Origin: JAKFDK01 sp036676195
GTDB lineage: Bacteria > Bacillota > Sulfobacillia > Symbiobacteriales > ZC4RG38
Assembly (NCBI GenBank): GCA_036676195.1
Contig: JAKFDK010000046.1
Coordinates: forward strand, 3,980-67,979
Length of the DNA: 64,000 bases
Direction: 5' to 3'
The notes below the pieces were generated by a model. The model worked only from the letters and a program-made list of their open reading frames with translations. It had not been told where the DNA came from and made no database searches. The position numbers and the translations under genes were made by a program. Shown piece by piece: positions 43,790 through 52,034 of the stretch. Position 1 is the first letter of the stretch. Each line of letters starts with the position of its first letter.

Positions 43790-45595
43790 TTAGTGGCTGG
43801 ACACATTGGGAGCAGAGGAGACACCCCTGGAGACAGTCTCTGTATAGACAATGCAGGTTTCACACTGGTCACCGTGCCGGGTGCACAGATGATCGCGGTT
43901 GTCCCAGCAGCGGGCGACCTGTTCCAGCCGGTTCGGGCAACCGGCACAAACGTGCGCCGGGAGTTGCTTGATCTCCCAACAGGGGGCCAGCGGCAGCCCG
44001 GACCCGGCCTGTCGGCGCGGCCGTTCCATCGCCGCCACAAAGGCTTCAGCCACGCGCGGGTCGAGGTGGCTGCCACCGGCCCGGCTGACATCGTGCAGGG
44101 CACGGGCAAAGGGCAATGGGGACCGGTAGGATCTCCCGGTTGTTTTGGCGTCGAACAGGTCGACGGCACTGATGATGCGCGCACCGACTGGAATGTCTTC
44201 GCCTTTCAGGCCCTGGGGGTAACCGTGCCCATCCCAGCGCTCGTGGTGGCTGGCCACCAGCGCCGCCAGGGGCAGCGGATCCTGAAGGGGGCCGACCATC
44301 TGGGCGCCCAGTTCGGCGTGGCTCTTGACCTGTTCATACTCGTCAGCAGTGAGTCGGTCGGGCTTCAGCACGACCCGGGGATCAACCGCGACCATCCCCA
44401 CGTCGTGGAAATAGGCCGCCATGGCGACCGCCTCGACCTCGCGGTCATCCAGCCCCAGTTCAATGGCGACCAGGCGCGCATAACGGGCCAGACGGTCGGA
44501 GTGGCCCAGGCTGTGCGGTGACAGGCCGTCCATGGCATTCACGAGCACATGCAGGGTTTCCATGTAGCTGGCTGAGGCCGATTGGACCTGGCGCTGACTC
44601 ATCACCAGATGCGCGCCCCGGTCGCCCAGTGCCTTGAGTACCGCAGTTTGGTACGAATTCAGCCTGATGGCTTGCTGCACGAAGTAGAAGAAACACCCCA
44701 GAGGTTCGCCCTCCAGGAACAGGGGAACGCGGACACAGGCGTTGTAACTGATGCCCATCGGCCCCAGATTGCCACCGGGTACCACGTCGGGTCCGGTAGG
44801 CAGTGACAGCAGGGCAGGCACCTGGCCCTGTAAGATTCGCTCACCCAGCCCCCGGCCCTGGGGTGTGTCGGACAGGCTGAGCGGGTTGCCCGCACTGGCA
44901 ACAACGGCGCAGTTGACCCGGGATTCGATCAGGTTGCCGCCGACCCGCAGCAGCAGTTCTAGCGCCCGGTCCATCCGCAGGGTCGTATCCAGGGCCACCC
45001 GGGTGGAATCCATCAAACTGCGTGTCCGCTCACTGTTGTCCCTGGCCTTAAACCATTCATAGATCGCCAAGGTGAGCGGAGCATACATGTCGCCCGCCTC
45101 TTTCAGGCGCTGCAGCAAGGGCGCGGGAATGCTCTGGCGGTGTTTGAGCAGGATCCGCACCGCCAGATGCCGGCCCACCGGGACCTCCAGCCAGCGTTCG
45201 GCCCGACCGCCGACAATCTCCGGCTGTTCCCGTTTCTCGCTGCAAGGCAGGCCGAGGGGGACCAGCGGGGTATCCTCTGTGATCAGCCCGGAGTAGTCGG
45301 GAACTACGGCCGGGTTGGCGGTATCTGTGATGCTCGCCCTGAGTTGCAGGATAGTCCCGTCTGCACTCAGCCAGTAAGCATGGTAGGCCTGCCCCGGTAC
45401 CCAGGCAGCCATCTGCTCAAGAATGCGGGCCACTGCCCTGTCCACCGTCGGGGCGTCGTTCAGATTGGGCTGCAGTACCAGCGGGACCGAAACGGGCCGC
45501 CTGCGACGGACGAGCAGCCACACTGCCAACAACGCGAGGACAACGGCACCGGCAGAGGCCGCATATGCCCAAAGGGGCAGATCTGACCACTGCAC
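43790..45595 (-). CDS. Membrane-anchored GAF and HD-GYP phosphodiesterase with Cys-rich C-terminus
   Basis: A 601-residue protein. One membrane helix at about 9-30 is followed by a soluble region, a GAF-like domain (about 200-330) and an HD-GYP domain (about 345-525) with His397-Asp398 in FHDVGM, HHERWDGHGYP (GYP 458-460) and DLFDAKTTGRSYR. HD-GYP enzymes degrade c-di-GMP. The last 65 residues have seven Cys (539, 550, 553, 563, 571, 578, 581) in a two-CW-like pattern, probably binding metal or a cluster. It lies within the Pel-like operon where PelD, the c-di-GMP sensor, would be expected. Confidence 0.88.
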   Translation of the reverse strand: MQWSDLPLWAYAASAGAVVLALLAVWLLVRRRRPVSVPLVLQPNLNDAPTVDRAVARILEQMAAWVPGQAYHAYWLSADGTILQLRASITDTANPAVVPDYSGLITEDTPLVPLGLPCSEKREQPEIVGGRAERWLEVPVGRHLAVRILLKHRQSIPAPLLQRLKEAGDMYAPLTLAIYEWFKARDNSERTRSLMDSTRVALDTTLRMDRALELLLRVGGNLIESRVNCAVVASAGNPLSLSDTPQGRGLGERILQGQVPALLSLPTGPDVVPGGNLGPMGISYNACVRVPLFLEGEPLGCFFYFVQQAIRLNSYQTAVLKALGDRGAHLVMSQRQVQSASASYMETLHVLVNAMDGLSPHSLGHSDRLARYARLVAIELGLDDREVEAVAMAAYFHDVGMVAVDPRVVLKPDRLTADEYEQVKSHAELGAQMVGPLQDPLPLAALVASHHERWDGHGYPQGLKGEDIPVGARIISAVDLFDAKTTGRSYRSPLPFARALHDVSRAGGSHLDPRVAEAFVAAMERPRRQAGSGLPLAPCWEIKQLPAHVCAGCPNRLEQVARCWDNRDHLCTRHGDQCETCIVYTETVSRGVSSAPNVSSH

Positions 45596-45598
45596 TCT

Positions 45599-46471
45599 TC
45601 ATACACCTGCCAATGAAAAGGTTGGAAGGTTGGACTCTTGGCGCACCCGCTCCGCCAGGATATGGACCGGGCAAAAGGAGACATGCCTGAGGAGCCAGCG
45701 CAGCTTGGCACGGGCACTGCGCACACCGTAACGCAAGACCAGGCGGGGGATAGCCGGAATCCCAGGCGGAAACGCGATGGGCCGGGGGTTCAACTCCCAG
45801 GGGTGCAGGTAAGTCACCTGCGGACTGATCGCTGAACGCAGCAGCCCCAGCACCAGCCATGCGGGCAGCACTCGCCAGTAGATGCCACCGCTGTATGGAA
45901 TCGGCACAGCCCCAAGGTGCCGGACGGCCGGAGGCAATTCCAGCAGGCGGTGGCCGGTGCGGGTGCTCAGCCAGAAGGGCGTGGTGGGCGCAGTCGGTTC
46001 GCCGTAAAGGGGAGTACGCATTGGAAAGATGCTGGAATCGTAAGTAAATCCCGCTTCAAGCAGGACCTCCGCCGCCCACGGCACCCGGCGGTCCACCGAC
46101 CACGAGGGGGCACGGTGTCCCAGGACCGGTTGACCGGAAAGGTCTTGCAGCAAGGACCGGCTTTGCCTGAGCCCGTCCAGATACTGGGCCGGTGTGCAGT
46201 CACGCAGATACAGGTGATCCAGGGCATGACTGCCGATTTCGTGATTCCGTTGGGCGATATGCCGCACCAGTTCCGGGTGGGCCATGGCCACCCGACCCAG
46301 AATAAAGAAGGTGGCCCTGGTACGGAACTCATCGAGCAAATCCAGCAGGTGATAGGTTTCTTCCAGCAACCGCGGGTCAGCAGGATCGCCCTTCCCGGTC
46401 CAGCGCCGATGGAGGTTACCATCGTACCAATTCTCAAGATCAAAGCTGAGAATGTGCTGCTGTTCTACCAT
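45599..46471 (-). CDS. Polysaccharide deacetylase
   Basis: A 290-residue NodB-fold protein. LSFDLENWYDG holds the first motif (catalytic Asp/Asp region), RATFFILGRVA and HEIGSHALDHLYL give the metal-binding His pair, and GHRAPSWSVDRR the Arg/Pro motif. The C-terminal part (WRVLPAWLVLG, YLHPWELNP) matches the exopolysaccharide-type DUF3473-linked subgroup. It would remove N-acetyl groups from an amino-sugar polymer. ATG 46471 overlaps the upstream gene by 7 bp; a GTG-type longer start reaches 46504. Confidence 0.85.
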   Translation of the reverse strand: MVEQQHILSFDLENWYDGNLHRRWTGKGDPADPRLLEETYHLLDLLDEFRTRATFFILGRVAMAHPELVRHIAQRNHEIGSHALDHLYLRDCTPAQYLDGLRQSRSLLQDLSGQPVLGHRAPSWSVDRRVPWAAEVLLEAGFTYDSSIFPMRTPLYGEPTAPTTPFWLSTRTGHRLLELPPAVRHLGAVPIPYSGGIYWRVLPAWLVLGLLRSAISPQVTYLHPWELNPRPIAFPPGIPAIPRLVLRYGVRSARAKLRWLLRHVSFCPVHILAERVRQESNLPTFSLAGV

Positions 46472-47619
46472 CGGAAAAGTAGCCTCCACATCGCCGGGTC
46501 CCAAATATAACGGAACACCGCCAGTGCGAACCCCAGGGTCGGCCCCGGATCATCCCACGCCAAGATGTCATCAAAAGTACGTTCATCATAAGTTCGCAAA
46601 AGCCCTGGTTTCATCTGAAATCGATTCGGATTTGCCAGGAAATGCAGCAGATCACCCGGCAACAGCCAGCGGCAGCGAATCCCCACCGGGTAATGGTCAG
46701 GCCCCTGCACCTGCTGCCCCCGGGCCAATCTGGCGATCAAACCGGGAAAGTCCACACCACAACGGATGGCCAGGGCCAGGGAAGCCCAGAACCGCGGGTT
46801 GATCTCCATCAGGACCGGCCGGCCGGTGGCGTCCTCCATGAACTCCACTTCGACCGGCCCACGCCACCCCAGCGGCGCCAGCAACTGCCGGGCCAGGTCG
46901 ACCAGGTCAGGCCTGTCCACACTCACCTGCAGCGTGCTCGGCCCCCGCTCCAATGGAAACCAGCGCAGTTCTTCCTGTACGAAGAAAGCACACAGGTCTC
47001 CGGCCGGATCATATAAGAGGCAAACATCGAACTTCCTGCCTTGAGGAATTCGTTCCTGAACCAGGAATCCCCCGCTGCCGGGTTTAATCTGCCGCCAGAC
47101 TTCCCGGGCCTGGTCCGCACCGTTAACGAAGAAAATCCCCCGCCCCCCTGAGGCCACCCGGAGCCGAAGCACGGCCGGACCGTTGCAGGCCGCCACGGCG
47201 CGCAGGGCTTCTGCCTCGGTTTCAACTGCCACCGTCACCGGACAGGGCACCCCCGCCCGCCTGGCCAGTTCAGCGGTCCGAGCCTTGTCATTGCCAACGG
47301 TGAATTGTTCGGCTGTGGGCAGCAAGGTACGGAAGGGAAGTTCGTCCTGAACGGTCACCGTCAGGGCAGTGGTGTGGTCGTCCATTGGGATCAGCAGTTC
47401 CGGACGGTGGCGCTCATACATAGTCAGCAGCCACTGCCGGTAGGCATCGCTCCGGGTGGGCGGCGGGCTGATCAGACCCCGGTGGCAAAAGCGGGAGAAC
47501 CGGCTGGTGGAGAACCACGTTTCATCGGCCACGAATACCTCATGCCCGGCCCGCCCAAGCGAGCGGGCAGCCGCAAGTGTCTTCCGCTGTTGTCCGTCGG
47601 TCAGTAGAATCCTACACAT
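46465..47619 (-). CDS. ATP-grasp protein, carboxylate-amine ligase-like
   Basis: A 384-residue ATP-grasp enzyme. The N-terminal MCRILLTDGQQRKTLAAARS resembles a pre-ATP-grasp Rossmann fold. The central part has the glycine-rich loop RVASGGRGIFFV, and the metal-binding VEVEFMEDATGRPVLMEINP RFW region is typical of the family. The substrate is unknown. ATG 47619 with CGGGAG was chosen over 47655. In polysaccharide clusters such enzymes may attach amino acids or other carboxylates, but this is speculative. Confidence 0.8.
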   Translation of the reverse strand: MCRILLTDGQQRKTLAAARSLGRAGHEVFVADETWFSTSRFSRFCHRGLISPPPTRSDAYRQWLLTMYERHRPELLIPMDDHTTALTVTVQDELPFRTLLPTAEQFTVGNDKARTAELARRAGVPCPVTVAVETEAEALRAVAACNGPAVLRLRVASGGRGIFFVNGADQAREVWRQIKPGSGGFLVQERIPQGRKFDVCLLYDPAGDLCAFFVQEELRWFPLERGPSTLQVSVDRPDLVDLARQLLAPLGWRGPVEVEFMEDATGRPVLMEINPRFWASLALAIRCGVDFPGLIARLARGQQVQGPDHYPVGIRCRWLLPGDLLHFLANPNRFQMKPGLLRTYDERTFDDILAWDDPGPTLGFALAVFRYIWDPAMWRLLFRW

Positions 47620-47638
47620 ACGTGTAACTCCCGAGGAC

Positions 47639-48406
47639 TCAAGTATAACCGACAACCCGTCCGAGAACGGTGTTCAGCCGCTCGTCCAGCCGAAAGCGGA
47701 TGCCAAACAACACCCGGACAAACGCCATGAATCCCATCCGTAGATTGGTGACCCCATCCCGCACCCGGGCACCGGGGCGGTAATAGAGAATACGGGTGGG
47801 AAAACGGTTGTCCACCTTCCAGCCCCGCCTGGCCGTGATAATCCCAATCTCCTGAGCGCATCCATACCGACGCCCGAGGAAATACTGCAGCAAGTCGGCT
47901 ACCACCTCTACCCGCATCAGTCGGAAGCCGCATTCCACATCGTAGTACCGGTAGCCGCTGAGCAAACTGGCCCACACCGACAGACCCCAGTTGCCAATCA
48001 GCTTGAACCAGGGATAACCGGTCAGGTCACGCCGGCCGAGCAGGACGTCCACCCGTTTGCCGGCCATGGCCGCCATGGCCTGGGGGATTTCTTCCGGCAG
48101 GTGCTGGCCGTCGGCATCGATATTGACCACGATGTCGTCTTTGGCCAGCAGCCCTTGCCGCAGCAACCCCAATACGTAGGCAAAGCCCGTCAGCAATGCG
48201 CCGGACATCCCCTGGTTCTCACGCAGGGCCAGCAGGACCACATTCGGGTGGTCGGCCGACCATTCCCGCACCAGGCTGCCCGAATTGTCGGTGGACCCGT
48301 CATCGACCACCACAATGAGATCAGCATACGGATAGGCACGCTCCAACACATCCAGAATCGTACGTTCCTCATTGAACTGCGGAATCACAAGGACGCTTTT
48401 TGGCAA
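47639..48406 (-). CDS. GT2 glycosyltransferase, dolichol-phosphate mannose synthase type
   Basis: A 255-residue GT-A enzyme. VIPQFNEERTI, VVDDGSTDNS and INIDADGQHLPEEIP-like (VVNIDADGQHLPE) contain the conserved Asp residues (DxD is DAD) and YDVECGFRLMR matches the acceptor-side motif. There is no membrane domain. DPM-type enzymes charge polyprenyl phosphate with a sugar, which a GT-C enzyme then uses, so the two GT-C-like neighbours are natural partners. TTG 48406 after GGAGGTAAC was chosen over 48460. Confidence 0.85.
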   Translation of the reverse strand: MPKSVLVIPQFNEERTILDVLERAYPYADLIVVVDDGSTDNSGSLVREWSADHPNVVLLALRENQGMSGALLTGFAYVLGLLRQGLLAKDDIVVNIDADGQHLPEEIPQAMAAMAGKRVDVLLGRRDLTGYPWFKLIGNWGLSVWASLLSGYRYYDVECGFRLMRVEVVADLLQYFLGRRYGCAQEIGIITARRGWKVDNRFPTRILYYRPGARVRDGVTNLRMGFMAFVRVLFGIRFRLDERLNTVLGRVVGYT

Positions 48407-48410
48407 GACG

Positions 48411-50420
48411 TTACCTCCTGGAGGTGCCTGGTTGGGGCGTGACAGTCCTGAAGATCTCATAGGGATCTCGGGCCGGCTCAGGCAACTCCAGACGCCATAC
48501 CCCTACCTCACGTCCGTTAAATACCTGACGTATGGGCAGGCGATGCCGGTTCTGGTCGATCCATGCCTGGAGCCGGGCAGCAGCCTGCTGGCGTGGGACC
48601 GCCGCTTCCGGCGGTTGTCCGGGAGCCAGGGGGATATACCTCTCCACAAACAAGATGTAGTCACGGGTCATGCCGAAGCCCAGCGCCTTTCCTGCCTGCG
48701 TCCAGGCGGCCGGATCCGCCGGCAGTTGGCGGGCCATCTCCAGAAAGTCGTCAGGCGTCATATGGAAGGCCCGTTCAAACGCCAGGGCGTAACCCGTCTC
48801 AGCACTCATGACCAGGGTCCACTGCGCAGGTACAAAGCTCCTGTCTGCACGCAGAAATTGCAGCACCTGCTCGCCGGAATACCAGCGGTAGGGCCGGGCC
48901 GGTTGGGGTGGGATCAGGTACCAGGCGACCGCCACCAGGGGGATCAGCAGAGCCACCGCGACCGGGCGCAGGCGACCCAGGAACGATTCCAGCAGGGACC
49001 ACAACAGTGCCGCCGCCACCGGCAGGGCCAGAGCGGCAATCTCACCGCTGCGGTCGGCCAGTGCCTGTACCCGTACACCAAATGCCGGGAGCTGGTAAAG
49101 AAGCAGGGCCGGTACCACTGCCGCCGCCGCCGCCGCCCGGGCGGTCCACTGATTGTCGCCGGTGGCAGTTCGGCGAAGTCGTACGGCCAGCAGCACCACC
49201 AGGGCCAGCAGGGTCGCGGCCAGTGCAGTGACCAGATAGACCGGGTCAAGGGCCGGCGCCTCGCCCTGAAGCGTATCGTTGATATACTCGATTGACGACC
49301 CGTGCCAGGAGTGCCCCAGCGCAAGCGCCACGGCCATCGGGGTCACAGCCAGGACCGCCGCCCCGCCGACCCAACCAACCAGACCAGGGAGGCGCCGCCA
49401 GGCCACGGCGCCCTGGCTGAGCAGGGCCACGAGTCCGGTCGCGGCGGACGTGATGATGACATATACAGCCGGTCCGGGGTGGGTAAACACGGCCACCCCG
49501 GCGGCAGCCGCCGCTGAAGCCCGGTCGGTCGGTCTGCCTCCGGTCAGGTACGAGTAAACATACCAGGCCGCCGGCCATACGAAAATCAGCCCATACTCCT
49601 GGGAGTTGTGGGCGGCTTGCCGTTCGAAGACAGTAGGCAGCAGGCTGGGTAAGGTGCCATAAAGCAGAGCCGCCACCACCGTGGCGGGGACAGATCCCGT
49701 ACTTTTATATGTAAAGAATGAGATGGACAGGACGATGGTGAACCCCACCAGCGGTCCCGTCAAATCAATGACTTCGACCGCATTCAAAGCAGTGAACTTT
49801 TTCATCAGTGAAAGAAAAACATACATACCATGAGGATAAACTCCGTCCCGGTACAACAGGTTATTACTCAGGTATTTGGTCCAGGCGATGGTGCTGGGAG
49901 CGTCGGACAGGGCCGGGGCCGGTGTGACGAAGACTTCGGCAAACCGCATCCAGGCTGCGACGGCCCACACGACCACCAGAATCAGAACGGCCGTGTAGTG
50001 CCACCCGGCCAGCGGCGGCCGCGGCCTGGTCACCGGGCGGCGGGCCGACGGCCGCGACCAGGGCAGGTAACCGCGGCGATCGACCAGATCGAAATACCAG
50101 GCCGCGATGCCGGCGCCAATGCGGGCAAAGGTACCGCTCGGAACCACCCTGGACCGGAACCAGAACCCGGCCAACCCCATGACAGTGAGGAAAAGGATCG
50201 CCTCGTAGAGCCGGGCCACCGCCATCAGATGGACCATCACCGTGCTGATGAAGGCCATCCACAGTCCCCGCTCGACCACGGGGAAGGATTGCGGCCCAAA
50301 CCGGAAGGGAAAGATGAGCCGGGGAATGAGGAGGTAGATAAAACCGACCGCCAGGGCGACCCGGACCAGGATCCAGGTGGCCATGATGGACCAGGGCAAT
50401 AGTTCGTCCACTGGGACCAC
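48411..50420 (-). CDS. Large membrane protein, GT-C glycosyltransferase-like (copy 2)
   Basis: A 669-residue integral membrane protein with about 12 helices and a C-terminal soluble domain. It is a paralog of the 39723 gene: LSDAPSTIAWTKYLSNN, then DGVYPHGMYVFLS and the SQEYGLIFVWPAAWYVYSYL stretch align with copy 1, as do WHGS-containing loops and the C-terminal domain (FILFVERYIPL, WRLELPEP). It is directly upstream of the GT2 gene. The start at 50420 is the longest; GTG four codons in would also work. Confidence 0.7.
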   Translation of the reverse strand: MVPVDELLPWSIMATWILVRVALAVGFIYLLIPRLIFPFRFGPQSFPVVERGLWMAFISTVMVHLMAVARLYEAILFLTVMGLAGFWFRSRVVPSGTFARIGAGIAAWYFDLVDRRGYLPWSRPSARRPVTRPRPPLAGWHYTAVLILVVVWAVAAWMRFAEVFVTPAPALSDAPSTIAWTKYLSNNLLYRDGVYPHGMYVFLSLMKKFTALNAVEVIDLTGPLVGFTIVLSISFFTYKSTGSVPATVVAALLYGTLPSLLPTVFERQAAHNSQEYGLIFVWPAAWYVYSYLTGGRPTDRASAAAAAGVAVFTHPGPAVYVIITSAATGLVALLSQGAVAWRRLPGLVGWVGGAAVLAVTPMAVALALGHSWHGSSIEYINDTLQGEAPALDPVYLVTALAATLLALVVLLAVRLRRTATGDNQWTARAAAAAAVVPALLLYQLPAFGVRVQALADRSGEIAALALPVAAALLWSLLESFLGRLRPVAVALLIPLVAVAWYLIPPQPARPYRWYSGEQVLQFLRADRSFVPAQWTLVMSAETGYALAFERAFHMTPDDFLEMARQLPADPAAWTQAGKALGFGMTRDYILFVERYIPLAPGQPPEAAVPRQQAAARLQAWIDQNRHRLPIRQVFNGREVGVWRLELPEPARDPYEIFRTVTPQPGTSRR

Positions 50421-50438
50421 CCCTGCCTGTAACGGTTA

Positions 50439-52034
50439 CTAAACGGAGCGCATTAAACTGAGATCCAGGTGGTCGAGGACGTGGAAAACGGCGCGGGTAG
50501 ACAGCACCGCAAACAGAATGGCACCAGTGAGCAGCCCGAGTACTGCCCACTGGTGCCCACCGTAACGGCTGCCCAGGAAGCCAACGATCAGGTCTCCCAC
50601 CAGTGACCAGGAGCAGGCCCGGACCGCAGGCCAGGGATCGTTCAAACTGAACAAGACCAGGGCATTCTGCAAGCCGACCGTTACCAGCGAGTAGGCCGGA
50701 GCGGCAATGTAGAAGACGAACCGGGTAATCTCTTGTTCCAGCGGGTCGACTGGCAAGGCCCCGATCCTCTGCAGAAAGTTGATCACAACAATGATCAGGA
50801 TCATACTCAGTGCACTGGCAAGCAGCACCAGCCCGCTGAGAAGGGTATGGTCGCGGCGGAACGACCGGTTGAATTGGGTCACTTTATCAATGGTGAACAC
50901 CCGCTGGCGCCGGCTCATGCGCCTGAACAGGGCGTGAATGTAGATCTCAACCAGCCCCATGGGCAGGACCAGGGTCCAGAGGGCCCAGTCCAGTCCAAGT
51001 TCATAGTCCCCTAGAAACCAGATCACGTACGGATGGAACGTCTCAGGCTTGGACCAGGCCAGAATCCGGTCTGTATAAAGCAGGGCGAAGTATACCGTCC
51101 CATACATGAAGTAAGGCGAAAGGGAGCGGCTAACCTGCGACCACCGGGGCATGACGCCGTGGATGCGTGCATCGGTGTCCTTGGCCGCCACCAGCCTGGA
51201 CATGGTGACAATTGCTGCGATCACCGTCCCAAGGGCAATCGCACCCATCGCCCACCACTGGGCTGTCATCATTTCGACCCCGTAAAGCTCATGCTGCACG
51301 TAGACCAGACCGATACCGCCGGCGACCAGGGCCAGGACGATCAATTCCTTTTGCAGCATGTACAAGAGACCAGTGCCCAGCCAGGTAATCGTAAGTACGA
51401 CATAATAAAACCAGGCCACCCTGAGAATGGCCCAGGGCAGTATGGGTATCAGTACCATCAGCACCGCCAGCAGCACGGCGTTGACGAGGGCAACCGCCAG
51501 CCCGACCATGAGAAGTTGCAGACTGGCGCGCCGGGCCAGATCGTACTGGTACTGTGACAGGTAAAACAGTCCCCGCCGGGCAATGGCCTGGGTAAACCCG
51601 CCTGCCACCAAAAAGCTGCCGAAGGTGCCCAGGGCGATGCCGGTGGCAATCTCGGTACTGAACCCTACGTATGACCACAGGGAGTAGCCGATGGCGATCA
51701 CGGAGAACGACGACAGTACCATGGGCGCGGCAAACACCAGCCCACGCAGGTACAACATGACAGTGCGGAAAATCACCTTGTACCAGGGGACCTTTTCTTC
51801 CTGTACTCCCGGCTCCCGGTAGCGGGTTGTTCTTAAAGCTGCATGAATCGTTTCCGCCAGGGCAAACACATCTTCATACCCCAGGGAGACCGCCCGGTAG
51901 TCCGTCCAACCGTTCATTTCCAACATTGCCGCCACATGAAAGGCATCGATGGGGTGTACACCGGTACTTGCCACCCATTGCACCAGTTCGCCAATATCGG
52001 CTGCCGGGGTATCGGCTGGCAACGGACTGCTCAT
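50439..52034 (-). CDS. pelG: PelG-like polysaccharide membrane transporter
   Basis: A 531-residue protein with 12-14 helices after a 90-residue cytoplasmic start. The helix order and some spots resemble PelG, the MATE/Wzx-like membrane component of the Pel system: APMVLSSFSVIAIGY, FTQAIARRGLFYLSQ, GTVYFALLYTDRILAW and a later LGLDWALWTLVLPMGLVEI. Similarity is by eye and moderate. PelG with PelD and PelE forms the membrane complex that moves the chain out. It starts with ATG 52034, overlapping the upstream gene (ATGA). Confidence 0.55.
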   Translation of the reverse strand: MSSPLPADTPAADIGELVQWVASTGVHPIDAFHVAAMLEMNGWTDYRAVSLGYEDVFALAETIHAALRTTRYREPGVQEEKVPWYKVIFRTVMLYLRGLVFAAPMVLSSFSVIAIGYSLWSYVGFSTEIATGIALGTFGSFLVAGGFTQAIARRGLFYLSQYQYDLARRASLQLLMVGLAVALVNAVLLAVLMVLIPILPWAILRVAWFYYVVLTITWLGTGLLYMLQKELIVLALVAGGIGLVYVQHELYGVEMMTAQWWAMGAIALGTVIAAIVTMSRLVAAKDTDARIHGVMPRWSQVSRSLSPYFMYGTVYFALLYTDRILAWSKPETFHPYVIWFLGDYELGLDWALWTLVLPMGLVEIYIHALFRRMSRRQRVFTIDKVTQFNRSFRRDHTLLSGLVLLASALSMILIIVVINFLQRIGALPVDPLEQEITRFVFYIAAPAYSLVTVGLQNALVLFSLNDPWPAVRACSWSLVGDLIVGFLGSRYGGHQWAVLGLLTGAILFAVLSTRAVFHVLDHLDLSLMRSV

